Of a stretch of 62,676 nucleotides of DNA, positions 17,807 through 26,614 are shown one piece after another. Numbering within the stretch: position 1 is the stretch's first letter; every line of letters begins with the position of its first letter. The translations under genes were made by a program, and so were the position numbers. The stretch is from Pseudoalteromonas luteoviolacea (GTDB taxonomy: Bacteria; Pseudomonadota; Gammaproteobacteria; Enterobacterales; Alteromonadaceae). Where the stretch lies: positions 1 to 62,676 of the forward strand of contig NZ_JAKFZS010000033.1 of assembly GCF_021654285.1 (NCBI RefSeq), written 5' to 3'. The notes beneath the pieces were generated by a model. That model was not told where the DNA came from and searched no databases. It worked only from the letters and a program-made list of their open reading frames with translations.

Positions 17807-18013
17807 TTAATTCATTACTAGCTGTGGCGTGCCGCCATCACTTACGCATTTGTAATATGCTGATTGCACAGAGCGGGGATTATAATGTTCTTCACTCCAT
17901 GCAACTTTGTTTTGCTTGTAACACAGCACATAAGTTGCAGAGCGGGCTTCTGCGTATTTATGGACTGCACTTAGTGTTAAAGCGAAGAGCACTAAAAAAA
18001 TTGACTTTATCAT
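17807..18013 (-). CDS. Small exported protein, unknown
   Basis: A 68-residue protein with a good signal peptide (MIKSIFLVLFALTLSAV, cleavage probably after A-E-A near residue 23) and a short mature part with two Cys (VLCYKQ and YYKCVSD) that could form a disulfide. There is no family I recognise. The start has only a weak SD (ACAAGA). I include it because a signal peptide, aromatic strands and a Cys pair are unlikely in a random frame. It is convergent with the betaine-type binding-protein gene. Confidence 0.5.
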   Translation of the reverse strand: MIKSIFLVLFALTLSAVHKYAEARSATYVLCYKQNKVAWSEEHYNPRSVQSAYYKCVSDGGTPQLVMN

Positions 18014-18243
18014 TCTTGTTATCGCTATTTTTATAGATCTTAATCTTGTTCCGCATTTTATACGTATTTTTCCTATTGTAAATCTTTTGTTTTTAAAATG
18101 CGTATTTTAATTTAATTTTTCATAATTGCCTTGTGAGTATTATCTAGAACCGTGTTGTGTGTATTTGTGACTCGAGCGAGGGTGGGAGAGCAAAAACCCC
18201 AGTGTGAATGAGGTTAATGAAATAACTTGAAGACTATAAAGGT

Positions 18244-19056
18244 TTAACTTAGCGCCATGTTTCCAGCCATGATCACCAGTAACGCAGCAAATATTCTCTT
18301 AACAGTTGATACAGGTAGGTAGTTAGTTGCTTTTGCACCCAATGGTGCGGTAAACCAAGATGTACATACGATCCCCAGTAATGCTGGCAGATAGACAAAC
18401 CCTAAAAAGCCGTCTTCAACACGAAAATGAGTCAGCCCTGAGCTGATATAACCAACAGATCCAAACAAAGCGATTACTATGCCACACGCAGAAGAGCAAC
18501 CTATTGCTTTTTTCATGTTAACAGAAAAATATGTAAGTAAAGGCACTAGTAAAGCACCACCGCCAATACCAATCATGGCAGATAAACCGCCTGTGATGGT
18601 TGTTAAAACGGTTAATATGCCTTTATTTGGCATTGAGCGTTCTTCGTTTTCTTCGCGTTTGTTACTACTATAAAGCATTTTAAGAGCAATCAGAGCAACA
18701 CATAAAGCAAATACCCCTTTCACTACTTCCTCTGGCAATAATGAAGCCATAAAGCCACTGAGCAATGCACCAAATGCGACACCTGTCATGATCCAAGGTG
18801 CTAACTCCCATGGCACATTTCCATTTTTATGATGCGCAAGTGCTGAGGAAGTCGATGTGAATAATATCGATGCTAGTGAGGTTGCTATGGCCGCTATAAC
18901 AACTTGGTTTGGTGGCAGTATTTCAAAATGAAGTAAAATAATACTCAAAATCGGTACTATAACTAATCCGCCCCCGATACCAAGCAAGCCTGCGAGGAAG
19001 CCAACACCACTGCCAAGTAATGCGCAGTATAGGATCAATAAAAGCAATTCACTCAT
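18244..19056 (-). CDS. TSUP family permease (TauE/SafE)
   Basis: Inner-membrane transporter of the TauE/SafE (TSUP) family, which moves sulfite, sulfoacetate or related organic acids. The 270 residues show eight hydrophobic segments with the internal two-fold symmetry of the family: GxGVGFLAGLLGIGGGLVIVP near the N-terminus and ITGGLSAMIGIGGGALLVPLL in the second half. The two Gly-rich loops are diagnostic. SD AGAG precedes ATG 19056. It is monocistronic, with a divergent leader region on its 5' side. The substrate cannot be named. Confidence 0.88.
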   Translation of the reverse strand: MSELLLLILYCALLGSGVGFLAGLLGIGGGLVIVPILSIILLHFEILPPNQVVIAAIATSLASILFTSTSSALAHHKNGNVPWELAPWIMTGVAFGALLSGFMASLLPEEVVKGVFALCVALIALKMLYSSNKREENEERSMPNKGILTVLTTITGGLSAMIGIGGGALLVPLLTYFSVNMKKAIGCSSACGIVIALFGSVGYISSGLTHFRVEDGFLGFVYLPALLGIVCTSWFTAPLGAKATNYLPVSTVKRIFAALLVIMAGNMALS

Positions 19057-19461
19057 TCAACTTATCTCTTCTTATCATTGAGGTTGCAATACTACAGCAT
19101 TGAAATGGGGTTAGCATCTCGTATTTTTGGAGTTGAAAATACATATTTTGAAATCGAAAATTTTAGGATGTGACTTTTATAGCTCATTTATATCAGAGGT
19201 TTATATGGCTAAAGGTATTGGCTTTATGCTGTATTAATTTTTCTCATGTTCAATTTGAATTAATAACATTTTTAGATTCTTAGCTTTAATAGTATAAATT
19301 ACTCATCGCATAGCTCTAGACGTCTAAAAGTCCAAAGGTATTAATCTTAAATTCACCACCGAGTCGTATTTAAGGAGGATAAGTCGCAGCCTGGAATAAA
19401 AAGCCCGATAGAGCGAGACATAAATTTAGGGTCACCTAACCAATTTGGATGTAAGAACACT
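19057..19461. other. Divergent intergenic region upstream of mesX
   Basis: About 400 bases shared by the TSUP gene and mesX promoters. A strong Shine-Dalgarno-like AAGGAGGAT sits at 19372-19380, 82 bases before the mesX ATG, with no start codon at a usable distance. The leader after it (CAGCCTGG, GCCCGATAG) could fold, but I cannot match it to a known riboswitch. Confidence 0.45.
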
Positions 19462-20436
19462 ATGAGCAAAGAATTCACATTTACAATCAAAAGCCTTCGT
19501 TTAGACGAAAATTATCACCCTGCAAATAGCACGCGTATTACGACTAACTTTGCAAATTTAGCACGAGGTGAAAGCCGCCAAGCTAACTTACGTAACGCAT
19601 TAAAGATGATTGATAACAGTTTTAACGCGCTGGCACATTGGGACAATGCGCAAGGCGACCGTTATTCAGTAGAGCTTGAAATTGTCTCTGTGGATATTGA
19701 TGTTGATGGTGGCGGAGAAACGTTTCCTTCTATCGAGGTATTAAAAACGTATGTCCTAGATAATAAGACTGGCGAGCGTATAGAGGGAATTGTCGGTAAC
19801 AACTTCTCATCTTATGTACGAGATTACGATTTCAGCGTTAGACTGCTTGCTCATAATAAAGATAAGCCACAGTTCAGTATTCCTGAAGATTTCGGTGATT
19901 TGCACGGCAAGCTATTTCAGTATTTCGTGAATTCTGAGGCGTATAAGCAAAACTTTAAAAAGCCACCTGTGATTTGTTTAAGTGTTTCAGATAATAAAAC
20001 GTATCACAGAACTGAAAATCAACATCCAGTGTTGGGTTTTGAATACTTGCCAAATGAGTCGTCATTAACTGATCAGTACTTCAAAAAAATGGGCTTACAA
20101 GTGCGTTACTTCATGCCGCCAAACAGCGCTGCACCATTTGCATTTTACTTCTTCGGTGACTTGCTAAATGACTACTCAAACTTGGAGCTTATTAGCACAA
20201 TCAGTACGATGGGTACATTCCAAAGAATTTATCGCCCAGAAATTTATAATGCTAATGCAATTGCAGGTGCAGTTTATAAGCCAAATTTGAAAAACTTAGA
20301 TCACTCGCTCACACAGATTGTGTATGACCGGGAAGAGCGCAGTAGCCTTGCGATTGAGCAGGGTAAATTTGCTGAGGAGCACTTTATTAAACCGTACCAA
20401 ACTATCCTTGAGCAGTGGTCAGCGAATTACGCTTAG
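19462..20436 (+). CDS. mesX: MesX (DUF1852), putative oxygenase partner of methionine synthase MesD
   Basis: DUF1852 protein, 324 residues and apparently full length. In bacteria that use the folate-independent methionine synthase MesD, the DUF1852 protein MesX is needed for activity and is thought to be an oxygen-dependent partner, although its reaction is not settled. Recognisable stretches are FTIKSLRLDENYHP at the start, TTNFANLARGE, RYFMPPNSAAPF in the middle and MGTFQRIYRPEIYNANA near the end. It normally sits directly before mesD. Here mesD is missing and only a short C-terminal-like piece follows. The ATG has a poor SD (GTAAG). If MesX needs MesD, it may be a relic or serve another partner. 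Confidence 0.82.
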   Translation: MSKEFTFTIKSLRLDENYHPANSTRITTNFANLARGESRQANLRNALKMIDNSFNALAHWDNAQGDRYSVELEIVSVDIDVDGGGETFPSIEVLKTYVLDNKTGERIEGIVGNNFSSYVRDYDFSVRLLAHNKDKPQFSIPEDFGDLHGKLFQYFVNSEAYKQNFKKPPVICLSVSDNKTYHRTENQHPVLGFEYLPNESSLTDQYFKKMGLQVRYFMPPNSAAPFAFYFFGDLLNDYSNLELISTISTMGTFQRIYRPEIYNANAIAGAVYKPNLKNLDHSLTQIVYDREERSSLAIEQGKFAEEHFIKPYQTILEQWSANYA

Positions 20437-20857
20437 TAGGGACTTGACTATTTTATAGCAGTGAGCGTGAGCAACTTTGTTAATCATTGTGCTTACGCAC
20501 ACAAATAAGCGTTATGCAAAAAATTAAATGTGTTTTAGCTGCAGCGGCTTTTTCACTTACAGTTGCTAGAGGAAAGCTAAGTACGTTAAGTGCGTGGGTT
20601 CCAATTATTCGCCAAGAATTAACGGCACAAGCTTAGTTTATATCAGTATTAAAACGCACTGTTGTTGGTATATCGTAGTGCTTTGCACTTTTAATATATA
20701 ACTCATTTAAAATTAGTTCTTCTTAACACCTACTTATCCTTTCCCTATCTATATTTAGTCGTTTTAGTTACAGTTTTTTGTTACAACATCTTGGTATTAT
20801 TTTTGAACAGAAAGTAATAGGATCAGAACTTTCGACCTGATAACTAAAAGGAGCTTT
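20437..20857. other. Region between mesX and the hydrolase gene
   Basis: It holds an imperfect inverted repeat around 20462-20501 (GCGTGAGCA against TGCTTACGC) and the short mesD-like remnant described separately. The remaining 220 bases are AT-rich leader for the hydrolase gene. No intact gene is present. Confidence 0.5.
20514..20636 (+). pseudogene. Probable C-terminal remnant of methionine synthase MesD
   Basis: A 40-codon open frame beginning at an ATG after GCGTT. Its last 24 residues (VARGKLSTLSAW then IIRQELTAQA) resemble the C-terminus of MesD/MetE-like methionine synthases, where a SRDVARGKL-type helix is followed by an IVRKEL-type end. Position and strand fit mesD, which normally follows mesX. 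The first 15 residues (MQKIKCVLAAAAF) do not resemble the family, and the zinc-ligand Cys motif that should come just before is gone. I infer that a deletion removed about 300 codons. A chance small secreted peptide is the alternative. Confidence 0.5.
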
Positions 20858-22384
20858 ATGAAACAGGTAAATTTTAAAATGGGTACGCTGGCGCTCATTT
20901 TGGTTGCAAGCCATCCAGGTTATGCATCACATACAACTAACTTAAACGCACTTGATTTAAATAGAATAAACGCTTTTGAGAATGGCCTAAGGCCGTCTGT
21001 TTTGAACAGAGAAAATCCACAAAACTGGCCTTTGGTTGATCGGATGACCCATTATAACGTACCTGGTGTATCTATCGCTGTGATAAAAGATTATAAGGTG
21101 GTTTTTGCAAAAGGTTATGGTGTAAAAGAAGCGGGTTCAAATAAGCCAATAAATACGGACACGGTGTTTTCAGTTGGATCATTGAGTAAGGTAGCAACAG
21201 CGGCAACCGCGCTTAATTTGGTTTCAAAAGGAAAACTAGCCCTCGATACTGATGTGAATAAGTACCTTAAAAGGTGGCAGGTGCCAACAAGCAAATACAC
21301 CCAAACCCATAAAGTGACATTACGAGGTATTCTCTCTCATACTGCGGGCTTAACGCTATGGGGTTTTCCAGATTTTAACCCTAATGAACCACTACCTACA
21401 GTGATTGATACACTTAACGGGACTGGTGCTTCGAAAACCGAAGCTGTTCGAAGTTTTTACGAACCAGGATCTAGTTGGCGTTATTCTGGTGGTGGCACGA
21501 CAGTTGTCCAATTAATGATAGAGGATGTATTAAATAACTCGTTTGAGTCTGCAACGAATCAGCTGCTATTTAAACCGCTTGTTATGTCTCGGTCTACTTT
21601 TGAAAACCCATTACCAGTAAGCTTTGGTAATATCGCTAAAGCACATGACAGAGCAGGTAAACTAGAGGCCAAACCAAGGGGGTGGCATACTTTTCCTGAA
21701 AAAGCTGCATCGGGACTTTGGAGCTCCCCCAGTGATTATGCCAATTTAGCCATTACATTGATGCAAAGTTACCACACAGAGCAAGGTTATTTAGAGCAAA
21801 ATATTGCACAGCAAATGATGACCAAAGTCGGTTATGGCAATTATGGGTTAGGGCCAGAATTATCCGGTGTCGGGGAACTTAGGCGCTTTCGCCACGGTGG
21901 TTCAAATCAATCATATAAAGCATGGGTCGAAGGGCATCTGAATTTGGGATCCGGTTTGGTGATTTTTACCAATGGCAGTAATGGCGATAAGTTAATTAGA
22001 GAAATAAGGCGTGCTGTTGCTGATGCTTTCGACTGGCCTTTTTATAGACCATCTTATCAATATCAAGCCTCATTGGATAAAGCCTGGCTCACTCAGTTTA
22101 TTGGAACATATAAAATCCCGAAAGGCGTTAACTCATTTTTGGAAAGGGGGTTTGTGAGTGCCAATGATAAAAAACCAAAATTAAGACAGGTTAAGTTAAA
22201 AGAAAATAAGCTTTATTATAATGACACTGAGCTTTTTGCAATCGGCCCTAACCGGTTTGTGTTTGAAGGAGACGACGAGTTAAATCAAACATATTTTGAA
22301 TTTGTACAAAATACGCAAGGTCGTTTTGATACTTTAATTATTCGCGAAGGTGAAAACAGCATGGTCGCATTTAAAGGCCAATAA
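20858..22384 (+). CDS. Secreted serine hydrolase, beta-lactamase (class C/AmpC) fold
   Basis: Exported penicillin-binding-protein/esterase-like serine hydrolase. It has a signal peptide (about 1-23, ending GYASHT). The catalytic domain follows with S-x-x-K at Ser108-Lys111 (SLSK), Y-S-G at Tyr209, and H-G-G at 346 in the place of the KTG triad, then a C-terminal extension of about 110 residues with a lipocalin-like beta pattern. Members cut D-amino peptides, esters or cyclic peptides. True beta-lactamase activity is not indicated because the class C Y-x-N and KTG signatures are changed. SD AAGGAG lies 6 bases before the ATG. It is monocistronic. Confidence 0.85.
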   Translation: MKQVNFKMGTLALILVASHPGYASHTTNLNALDLNRINAFENGLRPSVLNRENPQNWPLVDRMTHYNVPGVSIAVIKDYKVVFAKGYGVKEAGSNKPINTDTVFSVGSLSKVATAATALNLVSKGKLALDTDVNKYLKRWQVPTSKYTQTHKVTLRGILSHTAGLTLWGFPDFNPNEPLPTVIDTLNGTGASKTEAVRSFYEPGSSWRYSGGGTTVVQLMIEDVLNNSFESATNQLLFKPLVMSRSTFENPLPVSFGNIAKAHDRAGKLEAKPRGWHTFPEKAASGLWSSPSDYANLAITLMQSYHTEQGYLEQNIAQQMMTKVGYGNYGLGPELSGVGELRRFRHGGSNQSYKAWVEGHLNLGSGLVIFTNGSNGDKLIREIRRAVADAFDWPFYRPSYQYQASLDKAWLTQFIGTYKIPKGVNSFLERGFVSANDKKPKLRQVKLKENKLYYNDTELFAIGPNRFVFEGDDELNQTYFEFVQNTQGRFDTLIIREGENSMVAFKGQ

Positions 22385-22403
22385 TAAAAGTAAATAAAAA
22401 TAG

Positions 22404-22434
22404 GTCAAACGAAAGAGTGGCTCTTTCGTTTGAC
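22404..22434. terminator. Bidirectional hairpin between convergent genes
   Basis: A perfect 14-bp inverted repeat (22404-22417 with 22421-22434) lies between the hydrolase and peroxiredoxin genes, with TTTCGTTT in the arm. There is no trailing T-run on the plus strand. Confidence 0.6.
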
Positions 22435-22445
22435 GGTATCAGTGA

Positions 22446-22919
22446 TTAAAGTGCTTCTAAAATTACTTCTGCTTTACTGACTTCAAATGTTTTTGGTGCT
22501 TCAACATTCAGTTGGGTTACAACACCGTTCTCGACAATCATGGCATAGCGCTGTGAGCGTACGCCGCCAAAAGTCTCAGTATCCATTTCAAGGCCTAATG
22601 CTTTGGTAAAGCTTGCATCGCCATCGCCTAACATTAACAGCGCTTCAGCATTGTGTGCTTCGCCCCAAGCCTTCATAACAAAAGCATCGTTAACTGATAC
22701 ACAAATAATGCTATCAATGCCCTTTGCTTTAATTTTATCAGCGAGTGCAACAAACCCCGGCAAATGCGCAGCAGAACAGGTTGGTGTAAAAGCACCAGGA
22801 ACTGCAAATACAACCACTTTTTTATTTGCAAAAAGCGCATCTGACGTATGGTTTTGCATACCATCAGCAGTAAGTTCTGTTAATACCGACTCAGGAATGC
22901 GTTGTCCTTGTTCAATCAT
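22446..22919 (-). CDS. Peroxiredoxin, Prx5 type
   Basis: Thiol peroxidase that reduces hydrogen peroxide and organic peroxides in the cytoplasm. The 157 residues fit the Prx5/AhpE-like subfamily: VFAVPGAFTPTCS with the peroxidatic Cys48, then HLPGF and VNDAFVMKAWG, and the R-Y-A-M-I strand with Arg near 124. A second Cys lies in the IICVSV strand, so disulfide chemistry is possible. There is no C-terminal glutaredoxin domain. It is monocistronic, and SD AGAG precedes the ATG. Confidence 0.92.
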   Translation of the reverse strand: MIEQGQRIPESVLTELTADGMQNHTSDALFANKKVVVFAVPGAFTPTCSAAHLPGFVALADKIKAKGIDSIICVSVNDAFVMKAWGEAHNAEALLMLGDGDASFTKALGLEMDTETFGGVRSQRYAMIVENGVVTQLNVEAPKTFEVSKAEVILEAL

Positions 22920-23002
22920 TGTTTTTTCTCTATTAGATTAAGATGTTTGCAAGTGTAGTATGTAAAAGCAAAGATAAAAACCGATAATATGAAGGGTTAT
23001 TT

Positions 23003-23035
23003 AAGCAGCCTAGTAATTTATTTTATAGGCTGCTT
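23003..23035 (-). terminator. Hairpin downstream of asnB
   Basis: AAGCAGCCTA (23003-23012) pairs perfectly with TAGGCTGCTT (23026-23035), 26 bases past the asnB stop. No strong T-run follows, so termination is only likely. Confidence 0.5.
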
Positions 23036-23060
23036 GAATAGTCAACAAATAGGATAGGGA

Positions 23061-24734
23061 TTACTGCTTTTGCTTATATGCGTCATTATGTACGTTTGCA
23101 GCACGACCCGACGGATCCGCATTGTTCTCAAAGCTTGCATCCCAAGCAAGTGCTTCAGGCGTAGAACACGCAACAGATTTGCCATGAGGCACACATTTAG
23201 CTGCGGCATCCCCTGGGAAATGCTCTTCAAAGATGGTTCTATAGAAGTACGCTTCTTTACTATCCGGCGTATTAATCGGGAAACGATAATGTGCATTCGC
23301 TATATCTTGATCAGACACTTGTGCCTCAGCGTAATCACGCAAAGAATCAATCCAAGAATAGCCCACGCCATCTGAGAATTGCTCTTTTTGACGCCAAAGC
23401 ACATCATCGGGGATATAACCGTCAAAGCCTTCACGGATCACATGTTTTTCAATACGGCCATCTTTACACATCTTGTATTCAGGGTTGGTACGCATGGCGA
23501 TATCTACAAACTCTTTATCCAAAAACGGCACCCTAGCTTCAACACCCCAAGCCGCCATAGATTTGTTCGCACGCAGGCAATCAAACATGTGTAATTTTGA
23601 TACTTTACGATTAAGCTCTTCGTGGAACTCTTTACTGTTTGGGGCTTTGTGGAAGTATAAATAGCCACCAAATAGCTCGTCCGCACCCTCACCAGATAAC
23701 ACCATTTTGATCCCCATGGCTTTAATATATCTTGCCATTAAATACATGGGCGTGGATGCACGAATAGTCGTTACATCGTATGTTTCTAGATGATACACAA
23801 CTTCTTTAAGCGCATCTAAACCTTGTTGCACTGTAAAGTGAATAGGGTGGTGGACGGTACCAATTTGGTCTGCAACTTTTTGTGCTGCGGCTAAATCTGG
23901 CGACCCTTCAAGACCAATGGAGAAAGAATGCAATTTGGGCCACCATGCATCACTGGCATCATTATCTTCTATTCGTTTGGCGGCGTATTGCTGAGTAATT
24001 GCAGAGATAACAGATGAATCTAAGCCACCAGATAAAAGTACGCCATAAGGCACGTCACACATCAGTTGTCTTTTAACGGCTGCTTCTAAGCCATTTTTAA
24101 CATCGAGTGCACTGGCTGGGTTATCCTTGACGGCATCATAGTTTTGCCAGTCACGTTGATAGTATTTGTGATACGTACCTTCTTTTGAATATAAGTAATG
24201 ACCGGGAGGAAATTCTTCTATTTGAGTACAAATTGGCGTTAGGGCTTTCATTTCACTGGCAACATAAAAGTTACCGTGTTGGTCTCGGCCGGTATACAAT
24301 GGAATTATCCCGATATGATCTCGACCAATAAGATAAGCATCTTGCTCTTCGTCATACAAACAAAAAGCAAAAATACCGTTCAAGTCATCTAAAAACTCTG
24401 GCCCTTTCTGTTTGTACAGTGCCAGAATAACTTCACAGTCAGATTTTGTTTGAAATTCGAATGGGGCTTCTAATTGCTCAGCCAGTGCTTTGTGGTTATA
24501 GATTTCACCATTGACCGCTAAAACATGGGTTTTCTCTGGGTTGTAAAGAGGTTGTGCGCCACTGGCGACACCGACGATAGCAAGTCGTTCGTGTACTAAA
24601 ATAGCTTTTTCGCTTGAATATACCCCTGACCAGTCTGGTCCACGGTGTCTAAGCTTTTTAGACATTTCTATTGCTTGTGCTCTGAGCTTCTCAGCCGAGC
24701 TTTGGATTTCTAATACACCAAATATTGAACACAT
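23061..24734 (-). CDS. asnB: Asparagine synthetase B, glutamine-hydrolysing
   Basis: Makes asparagine from aspartate, ATP and glutamine in the cytoplasm. The N-terminal class II glutamine amidotransferase domain (1-190) starts with MCSIFGV, whose Cys2 is the nucleophile after Met removal, and contains RHRGPDWSG and LAVNGEIYNH. The synthetase domain (200-520) has the PP-loop LLSGGLDSS and GEGADELFGGY. The length of 557 residues matches the E. coli enzyme (554). GAGGATA lies 6-7 bases before the ATG. It is monocistronic and ends at a hairpin. Confidence 0.97.
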   Translation of the reverse strand: MCSIFGVLEIQSSAEKLRAQAIEMSKKLRHRGPDWSGVYSSEKAILVHERLAIVGVASGAQPLYNPEKTHVLAVNGEIYNHKALAEQLEAPFEFQTKSDCEVILALYKQKGPEFLDDLNGIFAFCLYDEEQDAYLIGRDHIGIIPLYTGRDQHGNFYVASEMKALTPICTQIEEFPPGHYLYSKEGTYHKYYQRDWQNYDAVKDNPASALDVKNGLEAAVKRQLMCDVPYGVLLSGGLDSSVISAITQQYAAKRIEDNDASDAWWPKLHSFSIGLEGSPDLAAAQKVADQIGTVHHPIHFTVQQGLDALKEVVYHLETYDVTTIRASTPMYLMARYIKAMGIKMVLSGEGADELFGGYLYFHKAPNSKEFHEELNRKVSKLHMFDCLRANKSMAAWGVEARVPFLDKEFVDIAMRTNPEYKMCKDGRIEKHVIREGFDGYIPDDVLWRQKEQFSDGVGYSWIDSLRDYAEAQVSDQDIANAHYRFPINTPDSKEAYFYRTIFEEHFPGDAAAKCVPHGKSVACSTPEALAWDASFENNADPSGRAANVHNDAYKQKQ

Positions 24735-24900
24735 ATTATCCTCATTCCTGTTATGACACCCAGCTGTTGTACACTGACTTGGTGGCTTATCACTGCGATA
24801 TATATTGTTATTTTTTATAAAGCTTAAACTATAACTAACAGAAAACTTTGGCTAAGTCACACAGAAAATTTTAAACATAAGCGAAGAAAATGGAGGGAAG

Positions 24901-24924
24901 TTTTGGTGCATTTCTGCACCAAAA
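24901..24924. terminator. Hairpin downstream of the pcp operon
   Basis: TTTTGGTGCA (24901-24910) pairs with TGCACCAAAA (24915-24924). Read on the minus strand the loop is GAAA, a stable tetraloop. It lies 12 bases after the pcp stop. A T-run is lacking, so it may stabilise the 3' end rather than terminate. Confidence 0.5.
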
Positions 24925-24936
24925 TAAGGCAAGGAC

Positions 24937-25599
24937 TTAGTGGGTTGTGCCCGCAGCGATGGCTAAGTCTTGATCGTGAGTCAAAGCAGAGGCAATCATA
25001 GTTTTTAGTGCTGCAATGACAGTCGACTCCGCCATACTTGGCGCACCACTGTGGTGCACTGCTTGCTCAGGCAAATAGGGAATATGGATAAATCCACCTT
25101 TCAAATTTGCCTTGTGTGTTTCGATATAGTGGCATAATCCATACATCACATGATTACATACATAGGTGCCAGCGGTATTTGAAATACTGGCGGGAATGTG
25201 CGCTTCATGTAAATCCCAGAGCATCTGTTTTATCGGCAGCTTGGCAAATACTGCTGCAGGGCCGTCTTTAATCACAGGTGTATCGATTGGCTGGTGGCCT
25301 GCATTGTCTTTGATCCTTGCATCGTTGATATTGATAGCAATACGCTCGATGGTGATGTCACTTCTGCCGCCAGCTTGACCGACACATAAGACGAGACTTG
25401 GCTCGTGCAGCGCGATGCTGTTGTAAAGAGACTCAAGGGATGTATCAAATTCACAAGGAAGTTCGCGTGTCACCACCATGTGGCCTTCGATGATTAACCC
25501 TTCTAGTTTTTGCACGGCTTGCCATGATGGGTTGAGCTCTTCGCCACCAAAAGGCTCAAAACCAGTAATTAATACCGTAGGGTGATTCGGTTTAGTCAT
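24937..25599 (-). CDS. pcp: Pyroglutamyl-peptidase I
   Basis: Cytoplasmic cysteine peptidase (C15) that removes N-terminal pyroglutamate from peptides. The 220 residues carry VLITGFEPFGGEELNPSW at the start, the catalytic Glu region (NINDARIKDNAG), the nucleophile in TYVCNHVMYG and the catalytic His in GGFIHIPYLPEQ. It is the last gene of a tightly coupled minus-strand operon and overlaps the DUF979 gene by 8 bases. Its product, free 5-oxoproline, would be the substrate of PxpBC made from the same message. Confidence 0.96.
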   Translation of the reverse strand: MTKPNHPTVLITGFEPFGGEELNPSWQAVQKLEGLIIEGHMVVTRELPCEFDTSLESLYNSIALHEPSLVLCVGQAGGRSDITIERIAININDARIKDNAGHQPIDTPVIKDGPAAVFAKLPIKQMLWDLHEAHIPASISNTAGTYVCNHVMYGLCHYIETHKANLKGGFIHIPYLPEQAVHHSGAPSMAESTVIAALKTMIASALTHDQDLAIAAGTTH

Positions 25600-26614
25600 T
25601 AAATATTACCCCGTACATTAAGAAAATATTGATGATGAGTAGGGCGATCGCAGTCGGAATTTGTACTTTGATCACTTGGTATTTATCTTTTAAATCAAGC
25701 AGCGCGGCAGGCACGATGTTAAAATTTGCGGCCATTGGCGTCATAAGCGTGCCGCAGTATCCCGAGTACATGCCAATCGCTACCAGCGGTGCTGGGCTTG
25801 CATCATGTCCTTGAATTAAAAATGGTACGGCGATACCTGCGGTCATTACCGGAAATGCAGCAAAGGCGTTACCCATAACCATGGTAAACAGTGCCATACC
25901 AACACAATAAAGCACAACCAGCATAAAGCGATTATCTGGTGAAATAAACATAGTGACAATATCTTGAATCGCGGTGCCGGTGTTCGCCACAATAAATACG
26001 CCACCAAGCATGGCAAGCATTTGTGGCAAAATAGCAGCCCAACCGATAGAGTCCACAAGGCGTCTAGACTCGCCAATTGCTTGAATTGGGCTGCCAGAGG
26101 TGAACTTCCATGCGACTAACAAAGCGCCACCACAAGCGAGTGTTAATGACGCCAAAGTTAGGTGGTTTTGGTCAAATAAGTAGGTACCATCTAGGTTAAT
26201 GCCGCCTAAGAATAAGGTACAAATTACCGTAATGATTGGAATGAGTACAGCTGGAATAAATAACTTGTTACCGATTGATTTTGCACTTTGGTCGAGTTCT
26301 TCATCGCTTGGGGTGTAATAAGTGCCCATGGAGACTTTGCCCATGCCTGCAAGCAGGGCGATGATGATGACACTCACACCAACCCATTGGTATGTTAGTG
26401 TTTCGCCAATGAGGGCAATTGACAGATCGCCAAATAAAAAAACGTTACCAAACAACATCCAAAAGAGGGCGGTGGTGTAGCGTTTTGGGTGCCCTTTATC
26501 TTGAAGTGTTTTGACAACGAGGAACAATACTAAAAAGCCGATCAACAAATAAATATTTTCAATGGAAAGTAATGCTGGTGCCTCAGCTTGTGATGAATGA
26601 TTTACTGCGCTCAT
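25592..26614 (-). CDS. DUF979 membrane protein, putative permease partner
   Basis: Inner-membrane protein of 340 residues with about nine to ten hydrophobic segments. DUF979 proteins are almost always encoded beside DUF969 and 5-oxoprolinase or pcp genes, and are thought to form a two-part transporter for pyroglutamate or its peptides, without direct proof that I know of. It overlaps DUF969 by 4 bases (ATGA) and pcp by 8 bases, indicating translational coupling. Recognisable pieces are GNAFAAFPVMTAGIAVP and GYCGTLMTPMAANFN. Confidence 0.85.
   Translation of the reverse strand: MSAVNHSSQAEAPALLSIENIYLLIGFLVLFLVVKTLQDKGHPKRYTTALFWMLFGNVFLFGDLSIALIGETLTYQWVGVSVIIIALLAGMGKVSMGTYYTPSDEELDQSAKSIGNKLFIPAVLIPIITVICTLFLGGINLDGTYLFDQNHLTLASLTLACGGALLVAWKFTSGSPIQAIGESRRLVDSIGWAAILPQMLAMLGGVFIVANTGTAIQDIVTMFISPDNRFMLVVLYCVGMALFTMVMGNAFAAFPVMTAGIAVPFLIQGHDASPAPLVAIGMYSGYCGTLMTPMAANFNIVPAALLDLKDKYQVIKVQIPTAIALLIINIFLMYGVIFND

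Noticed and set aside
19340..19461. SAM, SAH or cobalamin riboswitch before mesX
   Set aside because: I could not match the conserved cores by eye. Only the SD-like motif is reported.
20858..22384. True class C beta-lactamase (resistance gene)
   Set aside because: The Tyr motif is Y-S-G, KTG is replaced by HGG, and a C-terminal extension is present, pointing to the wider esterase/peptidase group.
23070..23664. Several plus-strand frames inside asnB
   Set aside because: They are shadows of the intact asnB gene.
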